From Apiospora phragmitis (lineage: Eukaryota; Ascomycota; Sordariomycetes; Amphisphaeriales; Apiosporaceae): a stretch of DNA of 64,000 bases. The notes under the pieces were generated by a model. It was not told the origin of the DNA and did no database searches. It worked only from the letters and a program-made list of their open reading frames with translations. The number at the start of each line of letters is the position of its first letter. The first letter of the stretch is position 1. The translations under genes were made by a program, and so were the position numbers. The DNA lies in NCBI GenBank assembly GCA_038363925.1, contig JAQQWL010000005.1, forward strand, positions 1,550,001 to 1,614,000, read 5' to 3'. Shown piece by piece: positions 1-11,169 of the stretch.

Positions 1-1161
1 GCTGATAGGGAGCGGCGGTCCTGGATCGTCAACAGCAGCTCCAGCGGGTTCCAGATGTACTCGCCGTCGTAGATGGTGGCCGCCGCGCTCGTGATGATGA
101 TGCCGCAGACCGCCGTGACGACGATGAAGAGGGGCGCCGTCACGGCCTGCCCGAACAGGGCCGAGTTCGGATGGCGCGCGTAGCGGGTCCAGTCGGACTG
201 ACCGAGGCAACCGGACGCTTGTGCGCCGAGGAAGGACTGCAGCCCGTAGACCGCCTTCCATCTCAGCGCGGATCCGGAGAGGGTGGATGGCGTGCTCATC
301 AGTGCGCCGGCGCCGCCGGCAGCGTGCACCGACCAGCCCAACATGCCGAACAGGGTCGCCGTTATCATCACGAAAGTGATTCGGAAGGGCAGCTGCAGCT
401 TCTCAGGCGGGATCATGGGCAGAGGTAGAAATACGACGATGAAAACGAAGAATGAAATCAAGGAAGCCGTTTTTGTATTTGCCGATGCTGGGAAGTTGTT
501 CCGTAAGGTGACAAACGGAACCCCGATGATGGCGCGTAGTATTATCTTGACGGCTACAAGTAAAGGTGGTTAACGTTTGCCCTGCGTTGCCCAAAGGACG
601 TGAGGGAGCGAAAGGGAAACTCCGTCATTATTACCTTGGCCGCCCCAGTAGGTTTGGATGCCCATCCAGACGCAGGCGGTCATGATCCGGTTCAAGACGG
701 GCCAGAACCCCCCACGCATGCCCCATGATGCCCGAGACAGCACCGTGAAGCCGAGGTATAAGTGGCTTCCAGGCCAGCCGGCAAGTACGGCGACCAATGC
801 CGCTATCAGAGCCACACCGACTACGCACCCTATCGCTTGCGTTGCGCTCAGACCGAGCGCCAATAAAGAAGCTCCTGCCGTCCACGCAGAGGTGTTGATG
901 CTGTACGCAGAGCCGGCTAGTTAGCGTTTTTTCAACTCTAGTGTTTTTCCTTCAATGAGAAAGGGGCTGAAGCGAGCCTCACCCGCAAATCACCCAGTAT
1001 CCTGCAAAGCCTTGCCAAGTCCAAGTCCGCCGGTCCTCGGGGATCGGGATCAGGTCTCGGTTACACCAGAAGGTGTTTCTATAATTGGCGTCCTCGTCCA
1101 CTGGACATTCCAACCTTTTCGCCCATCTTGACACTCGGCTCCGTATCTTCTGTTGCTCCAT
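1..1161 (-). CDS. NCS1-family nucleobase/allantoin permease, C-terminus beyond the window
   Basis: This is a plasma-membrane proton symporter of the NCS1 family (uracil, allantoin, purine-type substrates). Three exons read on the minus strand: 983-1161, 635-900 and 553 down to base 1, where the gene leaves the window; the introns are 82 and 81 nt. The N-terminus has the family signature NRDLIPIPEDRRTW followed by GFAGYWV. Exon 2 carries several hydrophobic segments, the ASWGMRGGFWPVLNR motif and CVWMGIQTYWGGQ. Exon 3 has NFPASANTKT, GCLGQSDWTRYARHP and EYIWNPLELL, all typical of NCS1 transporters. Splicing keeps the frame open throughout. It is divergent from the 2OG oxygenase and shares a GATA-rich promoter with it. 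Substrate (uracil, allantoin, thymine or other) cannot be decided from sequence, and the C-terminal membrane segments are not visible. The start Met is the only one in a sensible position. Confidence 0.9.
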
Positions 1162-1307
1162 TTCCGTTTATTCGAGGGCGGATTGAGCTTTCACACAGTA
1201 GCTAGCCACATAGTGATTTGAGGCAATCATATATCGCCCATCGGCACACTGGATCGTATAAGTCCTTTTCTCCCGAACTGATGTCGGTGTAAGCCCGGCG
1301 ACCAGAC

Positions 1308-1347
1308 TTATCTGATAGGGCTAGCGAGAATGCTTGCAGGTTGATAA
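1308..1347. promoter_or_regulatory. Cluster of three GATA sites in the divergent permease/oxygenase promoter
   Basis: Three HGATAR sites lie within 40 bp: AGATAA on the minus strand at 1308-1313, TGATAG at 1313-1318 and TGATAA at 1342-1347. HGATAR is the binding site of AreA/Nit-2 GATA factors, which switch on nitrogen-source uptake and breakdown genes in fungi. They lie between the start codons of the permease (1161) and the oxygenase (1558). The whole interval 1162-1557 holds no other gene. Function is inferred from site density and gene type. Confidence 0.5.
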
Positions 1348-1557
1348 GGCACCCCCGGGTAAGAGCTCCGGATGGGAGGAAGTTGGTATCGGAACATGTG
1401 CGGGGCAATATCTGGTCGATCGGGGTTGCACTTACATCATAACGCTTAAACCATCCAGTCTTTCATCACCATCAGCTCTCTATTCAACGATTATTCTGCC
1501 GATCTGCCGTGAACAATATACTGAAGCTTGTTGAAGTCGTTTGTCTACACATTCCAA

Positions 1558-2732
1558 ATGGCCGACACTGCCAATTCTACTACGATACCTATCGTTGATT
1601 TCCAGAACTGGAGCAATGGGTCAATCGCCGACAGGAAACAAATTGCCAAGGAATTGACCGAAGCATGTCGCCGAGTCGGCTTCGTCTATATCGTGAACCA
1701 TGGAGTCCACGATAGCCTCCTGCAACAGTCATTGGACTGGTCCAAGCGACTCTTCGATTTGCCTGAAGAGAAGAAGATGCTCGCGCCTCATCCACCCGGT
1801 CCTTACGTTCACCGTGGATACTCATGGCCCGGGCTGGAAAAGGTCTCGCAATACATCCACAAAGAAGGAGAGGACGCTGGTGCTGCCGATGCCGAATTGC
1901 GAAAGGTGACTGACTGTAAGGTAAGAAAAAAACCCTTTTCTCAATGCGAATATGAATTTGATGCTCAATTCAACCCATTGGCAGGAGAGCTATGAGATCG
2001 GCAGCGAAGAGCTCAAATCGCAGCCCAACGTCTGGCTACCCGATGAAGTGTTACCCGGCTTTCGCGACTTCATGACTGCCTTCTATTGGGCATGTTTCGA
2101 TACTAGCAAGGACTTGCTATGTGCGCTGGCCTTGGGGATTGGGTTGGAGGACGACCAGTACTTTCTGCGGTATCACGATGGCCATGGTAACCAGCTGCGT
2201 CTTCTCCATTACCCATCTGTCGAGACCGAGAAGCTGTCCAGTGACGCGGTCGCGCGGATGCCGGCGCATTCAGATTGGGGCACTATCACTCTCCTTTTCC
2301 AGGATGAATGCGGAGGGCTGCAAGTTGAGCACCCAAACAGCCCAGGGACCTTCATGGACGCGACACCCGTCAAGAACGCACTGGTGATGAATGTTGGCGA
2401 TTTGTTGATGCGCTGGAGTAATGGTAAGATTGAAGCACTCATTTGGTTGCTGCGGTTCATACCCTCGAGTGATCTCACTGATACATTGATCTACATCAGA
2501 TTATCTGAAGTCTACACTCCACCGTGTCACCGTACCCCCCGTGGACAGCTCCCGAACAGAAGCCGTACAACAGATGACGCGGGAAAGATACTCGATTCCA
2601 TACTTTGTCAGCCCGTATGCGGACGCAGTCATTGAGTGCATACCGCGATGCGCGGGTCCCGGCAACCCACCCAAGTACGAACCGGTGAAGCAGGAGGATT
2701 ATCGGCGAATGCGTGCAAAGCTACAGTACTAG
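1558..2732 (+). CDS. 2-oxoglutarate-Fe(II) oxygenase, thymine dioxygenase-like
   Basis: A cytosolic non-haem iron oxygenase of the isopenicillin-N-synthase-like fold. Exons 1558-1920, 1985-2423 and 2500-2732 give 344 aa with all junctions in frame. Visible motifs: N-terminal DIOX_N region (IPIVDFQNW, GFVYIVNHGV), the iron ligands H and D in AHSDWGT, the third ligand in TLHRVTVPP, and the 2-oxoglutarate-binding Arg in RYSIPYFVSP. The stretches ESYEIGSEE, LRLLHYPSVETE, GGLQVEHPNS and NVGDLLMRWSND strongly recall fungal thymine 7-hydroxylase (thymine dioxygenase), so oxidation of thymine or a related pyrimidine is a reasonable hypothesis. The family has many paralogues with other substrates. I chose the Met at 1558; an in-frame ATG at 1528 gives a 10-residue extension that does not look like family sequence. 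Divergent from an NCS1 permease, which fits salvage of an imported base. Confidence 0.85.
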
Positions 2733-4244
2733 GAGGCATAGGGGATTCCTATAACACAGGCCCGATTGGGGTGATTATGAGATCTTCCAACCTAGGTTGG
2801 TTGGGCAGCTGCACCCGACGTCGTTGCTGGGATACCTACCACTCAATAAAGCTGGGCGACACACATACACATGCACTGGTACATGTATAGTACCTAATAA
2901 CTGCAGCAGTCAGTGTCCGACCCTCCAGACTGTGCCTGCTGGCCGACTTGGTTGACGCGCAGGCTGACGAACCTGCGCAGCGTAAAACGAAAGGGTCAAG
3001 TAAAACCCTACCCGGGGGGTTTTCGTAGGCTGAGCTTTTTGCCGTTCTTTCCTACTCTTTATCTTTTTTGAACCATCCTTTCTTCCCAACCATACCTCCC
3101 AGTCAGCCGGCTACTTGTGCCAAGCAGCATAATGGGTGAGAACATAAGGAGGCCCGGGTTCACATGGGTTTCTACGTGGTCTTAACCAATGCCGACACAG
3201 GCTGCTCAGTCGGCCTTACCGGGGCAAACAAACGATGTGCGTGAATGTGAAACCATCTCGAGATGGGATTCAACCGCACTCGATGCGAGGGGGGCGACCT
3301 TTATTCTCTACCGGCTCGCGAATTGCCAGGTGACGGTTGCTGTTTCCTAGGACGCAAGGGTCGTCGTTGGAAGAGATGATGGTCACTCGGTGTATACTAG
3401 TCGCATTTGGTATTCAGCCATAATAAGAGGAACCTAAGAAGAGCGTCATCAGTCTGTCGTAAGAGCAACTTCGTACAGCATGGCGCCGGTTCGGGCGATC
3501 GTGGTTATCAAAAAGCCTCACATGACTTTTGTCACTCTCCGCAGCAGCCTGTTACTTGGCTACTTTGTTTTTCTCCTTTTGGCTAAGCGGCCTCTTATTC
3601 ACGTATACGGGTGGCGCATAATCATCAAAAAGCACTGCTTACTGTACTTAGGGCTTATTAGTCTGCCAGTTGAGCCAGCCCACCGTAGGTTATGTACTAA
3701 TGTACGCCAGACTGCCCAACGGCTAATAAGGACGGGAAGACAACGGATGGCAGTTCGGCGGACAAGACCTACTCTAGTCTCCACCAGCGACCGGGAACGT
3801 TGTCGCTGGCAGGGCCCGCTATCCTCCAAGTCGGGTGATAGCACTTGACAATCTCTATACGACGTATACATGTGCGCCGGAGCCCCACTGCCGGGGTTTA
3901 ATAATAGTAGTCACAGAGTTTGGGTCCGTCTGTGTCTACCGGTATGCTATCATAGAGGCTCAGCCACCACTAAAATGGATTATAAGAGGGTAGTTATGCA
4001 GTTCAGTTACAGCAGATGTAAGCAAATATGCAGGCAGCTGAATAGAGAACATACTTATATAAGAAGCTGGTTTCGTTCTGCCTCGCGTGAAGCGATTAAA
4101 CCATCTATTTCATCATCTACCTCTATTCACATTTTCTAATAAAATTAAAAGGGCAAGATTAAAGAGCGGCTGTCACAATTACATACACAAACTTGCATCT
4201 GCGACTCCCATCTACTTACCCAACCCCCTTTGGCCTAAAGGACC
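2733..4244. other. Intergenic, no gene recognised
   Basis: No reading frame here resembles a known protein or shows plausible exon structure. A short inverted repeat (AAAACCC and GGGTTTT around a 7-8 nt loop) lies near 3003-3023. The segment just before 4245 is probably the promoter of the next gene. Confidence 0.5.
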
Positions 4245-5112
4245 ATGTCGACCACCACACAACAACCACAACAACCCCAAGTGACAGCAGACGATGCGCC
4301 CCCCTACACCGAAGAAGAAGAGCGCGCCGCCCTCACCGCCGCCGTAGCCCGCGCCGAAGCCGCCGCCCCCCCTCCACCACAACCGACGCCCGGCCCTCCG
4401 TCGACACCACCTACACCACCAACACGGACAGCCCCCTCCTCTCTGCCGGCGGCGACGGCGATAACGTACGCCTCCGGAAGTACAACATGTACTACACCAC
4501 CTCGCGCCTCTCGACGCTGCTGCACCGCGGCAAGCGCCAAGACGCGCCGACGGCCGAGTGGTACATGCAGTCCGACATCCTAGCCCGCGCCGGCCGGCCG
4601 CAGATGCTGCTGCGGCGGCAAGCGACCTCGGCCAAGGACGGCCCCGTCGCGGCGTGGGCAAGCTGGAGCTGTTGCGGTGGCGGCACTGCGTCATCGGGCT
4701 GGGGGATCCTTTTACCACTACTACCACTTCCACTCCTTCGGAAGGGATCAAGCTGCACCGCGACAAGAACTTCCTGCACCGCAGCGACTGGCGCTTCAGC
4801 ACCGCGGTCGGGTCCGGCGACGACGACGGACGCGTCGTCGAGTACGTGTGGCGCAAGGACATGGCCAAGTACGGCACGACCATCTACAAGTGCGTGCCGG
4901 AGGGGCAGGAGGACAAGGTCTACGCGCGGCTGCTCAGCGGTGGCGGGCTGAACGCCAAGAAGGGCGGCGAGATCATGGTCCGAGAGGGCCTTACGGGCGG
5001 GCTCGAGGAGCTCCTGCTCGTGAGCGCGCAGACCATCTGGGCGGTGGAGGCGCTGGATTACCAGAGCCTGCGGCAGGGCTACAGCAAATCGGATAAGTCC
5101 AAATCGGACTAG
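4245..5112 (+). CDS. Orphan protein with Pro-rich N-terminus; reading frame broken twice
   Basis: The N-terminus starts at 4245 (MSTTTQQPQQPQ) and runs into a Pro/Ala-rich stretch. The coding frame then moves at a run of seven C (4366-4372) and again near 4645; each move equals one missing base, and adding two bases gives 290 codons. Downstream the conserved-looking part includes RKYNMYYTTSRLSTLL, EWYMQSDILARAGRPQMLL, KLELLRWRHCVIGLGDP and FLHRSDWRFSTAVG, ending with SDKSKSD. The pattern of short strands with FLHRSDWRFS and VVEYVWRKD loosely resembles the tubby-C/LURP-like or DUF6593-type beta-barrel fold, but I cannot confirm this. High GC. No intron is evident. I do not recognise a specific function. 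The breaks are probably sequencing errors, since the frames continue cleanly on each side. Confidence 0.55.
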
Positions 5113-5476
5113 GCAGGCTGGTGAGATATATACCCAGATTAGAGGAAACTTGAAGTTGGTTGGTAGGTAAAGCGCCGGCCTAACAAGGAGTCTGATAGTA
5201 CCGCAACATGAACACAATCATAAGGATGTTATCTATTGAATTCGATGCTAAGGTATTTGATTCCAATTTTTCAAAGAAGAAAAACAACACCGTAAACCAT
5301 GAAACTCGCCTGCTAAGCCTAGACAGGGGATAAAAGAGCAGCGTGACCGATACACACCAAGGAGCTAAGGAATACACTTTCACGGTCCTGTAGGGATAGG
5401 GACAGAAATCAATTTGAAGTTACCGATGTCACGGCGGTCCAGTCGGGACAGAACTTCGTCTGTGGTTGCTTCCCCT
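5113..5476. other. Convergent intergenic spacer
   Basis: Short spacer between the 3' ends of the orphan gene and the AIM24-family gene. Nothing coding seen. Confidence 0.5.
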
Positions 5477-6959
5477 CTAAGGTGGCGCGGCATTGCCCGT
5501 CATATAAGCGCTAAATGCTCGCTGTAAAACAAAAAACACATTAGTAAGAAGTACGCATACAGATAAACACCAAGTATGAGTTCCCGGAGAAATACTTACC
5601 GGGTTCCTTGTCTGAAGGAAGACCGTCCCAGGCCCCGTGAACTTGCACACCAACCCCTCCCCGCTGGCGAAGCCGGCCATGATGCCGCCGGACGCAACGC
5701 GCTCCATGATGTATTTCGTATTCCAGGCGACCAGGTGCCCGTTGTCGACAATGTACTTCTCGCCATCGGCGAGGTCCTTGCGGATGATGGCGCCGAAGGA
5801 CGTGATCCACAGCAGGCCCACACCCGTGATCTTGTAGACCCAGAGCCCTCGCCCGAGAACATGGCCTTGCCCAGCCCCTGGCGCTTGTAGTCCTTCACCA
5901 CGCCCTGGGTGCTGGCGACGTAGGCGTCCTTGGCGACGCTCCACGACTCGTCGCCGTGCAGGCGGATCGTCGTCATGTCGCCCAGCATCCCGGGCGCGAA
6001 CAGCACCTCGCCGGGGCCGATGAAGGTCGAGTGGCCGATCTCGCCGCCCGCGATCATGCGCTTGAGGTTGAACTTGTACTCGCCCTTGAGCGTGACCGTG
6101 GGCGACATGGCGATGAGCACGCCGGGCTTCGCGTCCAGCGGGCAGCCCATGGCCAGCTGCAGCGTGATAATGCTGTTGCTGTCTCGGTGGCTGATTCGGT
6201 ACGACCCGCCGTTAAACTGGCCTACGTCGTCGCCCGTCGTACTCTGCGCGCCCTGGAACTGGCCAGGCGGGGGTGCGCCCGCATGCATGTTCACACCCTG
6301 TTGCTGCTGGGGAGCTTGCGAGCTCATGGCCGAGGCGCGGCGCGAGAGGTCTACGCTGCTGCCCTGTGTCGAATGCGTCTTCTCTTGCGGGTAGCCCTCG
6401 GAGGCCCCATCGTATCCCGGCGGCTTGCCGGGCGGTGGTGTCATGCCGTTCCCATCGCGCACAGGCAGGTTCATGTGTTGCTGTTGCTGAGCATAGTTGG
6501 GTAGGGCTTGAGCCTGGGGCGGCGGCGGGTAGGAGAGGGGCGTGCTCGATTGTGACGGCGGCTGAGGGGTTCCGCTCTGTTGGGGAGGCGGCGGGTATGA
6601 CTGGTGTGGAGGTGACTGGTAGGCTTGTTGGGGCGGCGGGTTATATGATTGCTGCTGCTGAGGTGGTGGTGACGGGTAGTGCTGCGCGCCCGGCGGCGCG
6701 AAGCTCGGGGTGCCGGGCGGCGGAGGATAGAATTTGGTCTGGTTCGCCGGCGGCGAGGTTGGTGGAAGAGGATAGCTCTTCTGCTGGCCTACGAGTTCAT
6801 TGTTAGTCAGGAGCTGAGCGGCCAGTAGGTAAGCTGTGTTACCCATACCTGCACCTGAGACAGCCGTGCCAGGAGGAGCTGCTGGATGTTAGTATCGCAA
6901 ATTCGAGGTAGTCTTGGGCCATCGAGTGGGAACATACGAGGGTAGAATTGACCCGACAT
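5477..6959 (-). CDS. AIM24: AIM24 (altered inheritance of mitochondria) family protein with Pro/Gln-rich N-terminus
   Basis: Four exons on the minus strand: 6938-6959 (22 nt), 6849-6881 (33 nt), 5600-6788 and 5477-5521. The first two tiny exons are supported by TACTAAC and CTGAC branch sites and together encode MSGQFYP and [14 protein letters not shown] long Pro/Gln-rich disordered region follows to about residue 190. The AIM24/DUF124 beta-rich domain comes next: [68 protein letters not shown] and the closing [14 protein letters not shown]. Yeast Aim24 acts at the mitochondrial inner membrane in MICOS/respiratory-chain organisation. One base is missing around 5845-5847 ([11 protein letters not shown] junction); with it restored the gene is 430 codons. 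The long N-terminal extension is not a classic presequence, so a cytosolic location is possible. The final exon encodes [14 protein letters not shown]. Confidence 0.85.
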
Positions 6960-6965
6960 TGTCGT

Positions 6966-7567
6966 TCAAGTCTGGCGCAAACCTGCCAATGAATAGACTA
7001 GAGCCTCTTCTAGAGGCCCTGATATCTCTATACGAATGGCTACAACTCCAGATTAGCCATCGTCCACCAGAGCGCGGGCGTAAGCAGAATGCGTGGTCTG
7101 CATTCGATCGATCTCCAGGAAAGGACCCCGCACTTACACAGCTGGGCGATCTCAGCCTGCAGAATGGCTCCCAGAAACGGATTGATGCTTGTGCAATGCG
7201 CAACACTTGTTCAGCAGTCGCAAAAAGGTCGAACATAGGTGGAAATCAAACTAAGGAACGAGAGGGATGAAGACCGAACTGTCGGCTCACTAGGAAAGGG
7301 GAGGAGGGCCTGCTTCATTGTAGGCGAGCCGATAGCCTGCACCTGCATGGGCGGAAAGGTCGCACTCTCCTGGCCACGCCACCGCACTGCAGGCAGTACA
7401 TACTTAGCAAGTTCGGCTTCCTGCAGGGAGTGCAGTGCCGCATCGATTCGCCTGACACCAACGCCATCCTTCTCCAGCCGACCGGTCAATCAGGAACGCT
7501 TTCTTGTGCGAGGGGTACCAGGCTGGCCAGGATGGCTAAATTGAGCAGCTGGCGCCACTGGGCTCAT
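6966..7567 (-). CDS. Small multi-exon hypothetical protein, with an in-frame stop
   Basis: Three exons can be assembled: 7404-7567, 7138-7205 and 6966-7039, with donors GTATGT and GTAAGT and matching phases. It starts MSPVAPAAQFSHPGQPGTP and continues with GRLEKDGVGVRRIDAALHS, SINPFLGAILQAEIAQL and GPLEEALVYSLAGLRQT, about 102 residues. An in-frame TGA follows RTRKRS in exon 1, so either the true start is different or the gene carries a stop. Its stop codon lies only 6 bp before the AIM24 start on the same strand. I recognise no family. The protein-like composition across three splice-consistent exons is the main support; it could still be a chance assembly. Confidence 0.35.
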
Positions 7568-8064
7568 TCGGGTTGTTAAGACTGGAAATAAGTTGGGGGC
7601 CAATGGCAGTCATTGGTTGGCAATTCTTTCTCTCAATCTGGGCGGCGCTTAGAAGACGCTCGGCTTGTCGGCAGGACCCGCGCTGGGGGCGCTTTTGCCT
7701 GTCATTGGCCCCGCCAGGGGAATTGAAACAGCACCTCCTTTAGGGTATATGGCCTCGAAGGAAAGCAAATCTATGAATGCAATTGCGTGGAAGACATGAT
7801 GCTTTTTCAAGACTGTGGCTTCTAACCTCGTTTAATTTGAATTACTGTTGATACCCAGCTTGTTCGACCCTCATAATGTGAAAAAACCAGGGTACCCGTC
7901 TTGACGCCAGCGGGGGAAACCTGGGGTATCAATGTTGGTTTTTCCCCTCCCCCAAGGAGGAAAACCATGTCGATCTATACTACATATCTAGTTCTCTCTA
8001 CTCCTTCTCAAGCATCATTCTGATCAACTCAACCCAGTTCCCAATATCCTCGCAAACCTCAAGC
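7568..8064. other. Intergenic
   Basis: Lies between the 5' end of the small gene and the 3' end of MED1. An inverted repeat, AAAAACCA at 7882-7889 and TGGTTTTT at 7936-7943, could form a hairpin. No coding signal seen. Confidence 0.5.
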
Positions 8065-10094
8065 TTATCTCGGCCCAACCTTATCCAGTCTTACTCCTCG
8101 AGTGCCATCATGCGTCGTCTCCTGGAACACGTCATTGTGTGAAATAATGTGGACTCGAACCCCCCAATCGAATCTCGAGAGTGATATTAGCCGTTCGAGA
8201 TTTGAAGGGGAATACAATCAAGAGTTGGGGGATGGGATGTGCTGTCAGCGTAATATCCACCGGCAGGCTTGCCTTCACATCCGGCGTGATGGATGGTAGG
8301 GGCAGCTTGGGCATTAAGCCTGTGATATCATCTTGTATAATGGGCGTTGGCTTCCAATTCGCGTCATCCGGAGCGATCTCGTCAAAGGCTGGCTTGGCCT
8401 TGAAACTCTTGGCCAGGAGAGTAGACAGGGAACGCAAACTGCCGAAGGACTGGCATCATGGCCATAAGTTGCCGGGGATGCTGAACAGGCACTTTACTCA
8501 GCACCTGACCGTAGACCGGCTTGTATATGAAAAGCGTATTCTTGTGCCTGTAAGATAAAGGACACCCGGGCTGCTGGGATTGACGGTAGTGACTGCTTGG
8601 GCCCGTCGGATGATGCGTGGCTCACTAGGGTCGTATCCACTGTCGGGGGTAACGGGGAAGACAATAGCATCAAACGTAACGCTCGACTCGGGCAGAGGAA
8701 TGCCAGCTACATTGTAGATATGAGCTGCAGCTGCCGTCGTAACGACAACAGGCGGGTCAAACGTCGCTGTGAAGATAACATCCGGGATTTTGGGACCTGC
8801 TTGTACGCCCATGCCTGCTTCGGCTTTGGGCTCATCTCCTGGGAAAAATAACATTTCTGGCTCCTGCCAGTCCAGCACGTAGCCTGCTGTTTGTTGCAGC
8901 AGCATGTCATCACTCGTCAGATTCTGCGTCTTCTCAACCTCATCCAAAATCCAATTTTCAGAGACGCGGATGGCCGGGATGTGCATCATATCATTCCTGG
9001 GCGCGCACTCGATGAGCATTCCCCAGGTGAAGACTCCCATTAACTTCTTGTGGGCATCTACGCTTTTCAGTCTTCTTCGCGTTTTCCAGTAGTCGAGCAT
9101 CAAACCAATCTTGCCCCGGACATGCATCATGGGGACTCCGTGACGGAGGCAGAGTGCGTACATCTGAAGTCGCTTGTCCGATAAATTCTTCTCGGGGATG
9201 GTATGATCATCTCGAAGTTTTCGCATGTCCCATTCGTGTAATTTCAGAAAGCTTTCGTACAATCCGGCAACAGCATCGTAGCAGTTCAATCCAGGGAGGA
9301 CACTGAGCTTGTCTAGGGCTGCGAGTCGCTCCAGGTTGGGCTGGAAATCCAAAAGTGTTTTGGTCAGTGGGCTTTGCCCCTCGGCCAGTTTCAGGTCTTC
9401 CAGCAATATATCAGCCGCCTTGCCAACATGCTTCTGGGCGTTCTCGGAGCATTCGGGGTATGTGAGTGAGACGTTTTCCACGACGTGGTTAGTGATGATG
9501 ATCTCGAGCGCAAGACCCGAACCTGCCATGACCAAGGTCTTGGAATGAGGGCCACCGGCCGGGTTGTCCTCCCAGAGGCACTCGAGGCCAATCTCCCTAG
9601 CAAGGCGCTCGAGACCTTCATTGCTGACCATGGGTCTGGCGGCACGCTGCGCATAGTTAGTCCTGGGGGCCCTGCGAACGCGAAGGCAAGCTGGTCACAA
9701 CATACCTTGACTGTCTCTATTATGAAGTCCATCTTCCTCTTGTGAGCCTCCTCTTCCGACTTGCCAAGGCCCATGGTCCCCATGCTGAGGTTCTCAAGGT
9801 GGAGATCAAGATGGTTATTCATGCCAAGGGCACCGAGGGCAGCAGTGGCCGAGGGACTATCAAAGTTCATAGCCGAGGCTCCATCATTAGTTGGCGGCTG
9901 CTTAAGCGTGAACGATGTGGCAGGCGACTTCTTAACATGCTGCGGCGACGTACGCGAGCCTGAGGGGGAGAAAAGGCAGTCTGGGTCTGTGAGGCCGAGA
10001 AAGGAGTAGACACGGGAGGGGTTGGAGCAGCACCCGGCATTTGCGAGGGTGTGCGGCCCTGTTGCGAGGGACCATGGCGCATTGGAGTCGACAT
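8065..10094 (-). CDS. MED1: Mediator complex subunit 1 (MED1), four single-base frameshifts
   Basis: A nuclear subunit of the Mediator middle module, linking transcription factors to RNA polymerase II. Exon 1 is 9706-10094 and exon 2 is 8065-9646, split by a 59-nt intron. The start MSTPMRHGPSQQGRTPSQMP is typical of filamentous-fungal MED1. Later family segments are NFDSPSATAALGALGM, GLECLWEDNPAGG, NLERLAALDKLSVLPGLNCY and HPIPQLLIVFPFKSRTANI. Frames change at G5 9964-9968 (one base missing), near 8562 (one missing), at G3 8428-8430 (one extra) and at C6 8160-8165 (one extra); with these corrected, 656 aa result and the C-terminus becomes VRVHIISHNDVFQE to a stop at 8065. Four indels, all in C/G runs, in a single conserved gene point to sequence error rather than loss. 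Without the last correction the protein would end at 8132. Confidence 0.88.
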
Positions 10095-11169
10095 GTTGAC
10101 GGATAGTCTATGTGGCCGGCAAATGATGTAGCTTCACCGTTCCAAGGACGAGATGGTTATGTATTCTAACCAAAATTTGGCATGAGAATACGAAGCCAAG
10201 GACTGAGATGGAGGCTTTGTGGTAGGTAGGAAGACGATCTCAACCCTCGTCTTGGGTTGGAGGTCTCAAGGTGCAGTCTGAAGCACCGCGTAGCAGCAGG
10301 TTCCCATCTGAGTTGCGTCGCTCCTGCCCCTGCGAGTAGAGAATAAACAAAGACTCAACTCTGCGACTCGAACTTGCTCGCAGTAAGTAAGGCACTTGAT
10401 GTTTTAGACGCAACCTGGAAGGCTCCTTCTCACGGTCGCTCGGTTCTAATTGGTGCATGTGTTGAACCTAGCTCATAGGTCACTTGAGAACGAACATTTG
10501 ATGGTGGGGCTGTATGCTGAATGTTGTTGCTGGCATAAACACAAGCCACCAACACAGTGTTAAACACAGTAATTTCTAGATATGGCACTGTACCTTCGGC
10601 GTAAGGAAAATGCAAATGCAAAGGGAGGATGGAAAGAGCTTGGGTTTCAACCTTCTGCCAATACATATTCGCCAGATACGAATCGCTTCAAGAACGCAAT
10701 ACCACAATGCATGACAACTCCTTGCACTATCAAAACTTCGTTGATTGCGAGCTATGCTATAGAATTGGGGATTCAGAATTGGCTAAAGAAACGACAGACT
10801 CTCTGATCAGATACCAATCATTACATCAGAGTCCAACGCTGAAAAGGCCCAACCTGTCCTAACTCATATGGGAGCACTAATGAAAATGGCAATAACAGAA
10901 CTGTTCGTGTACGCCAATGTGACTGAAGATATCGCCACCAGCCACCAGAAGATGCAAGGTTGGTAAGTCTGCTGTGAAATGTGTGGCCTTGTCATCATCA
11001 TCATCATACCCTGCTTCCCGTAGCCTAATCAATGCCGGGAGGTATTTCCGAATTGCGAGTCCAACAGGCAGGCACCATGCTACCGATGTTTTTACTTAAT
11101 TTCGATGCTTTCTCCCGCCTGTTTAATGCTCGCTGGTGTCAAAAATGAACGGCGGCACGAAGAAAAAGG
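10095..11169. other. Intergenic, MED1 upstream region
   Basis: About 1.1 kb holding the presumed MED1 promoter and the 3' flank of the next minus-strand gene. A short CAT microsatellite lies near 10993. No coding region recognised. Confidence 0.5.

Noticed and set aside
3480..3848. 122-codon open stretch with an ATG start
   Set aside because: No family resemblance, no splice or promoter support; composition looks random.
4212..4883. Long open frame on the minus strand opposite the 4.2-kb orphan gene
   Set aside because: High-GC shadow of the plus-strand gene; composition is Arg/Gly/Cys-rich and not protein-like.
8545..8563. 18-nt GTGTCC..TTACAG segment in MED1 as a possible intron
   Set aside because: Far too short for an intron; a missing C gives the expected family reading instead.
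10981..11010. CAT repeats as a possible CRISPR-like or satellite array
   Set aside because: Only a handful of trinucleotides with no spacers; simple microsatellite.
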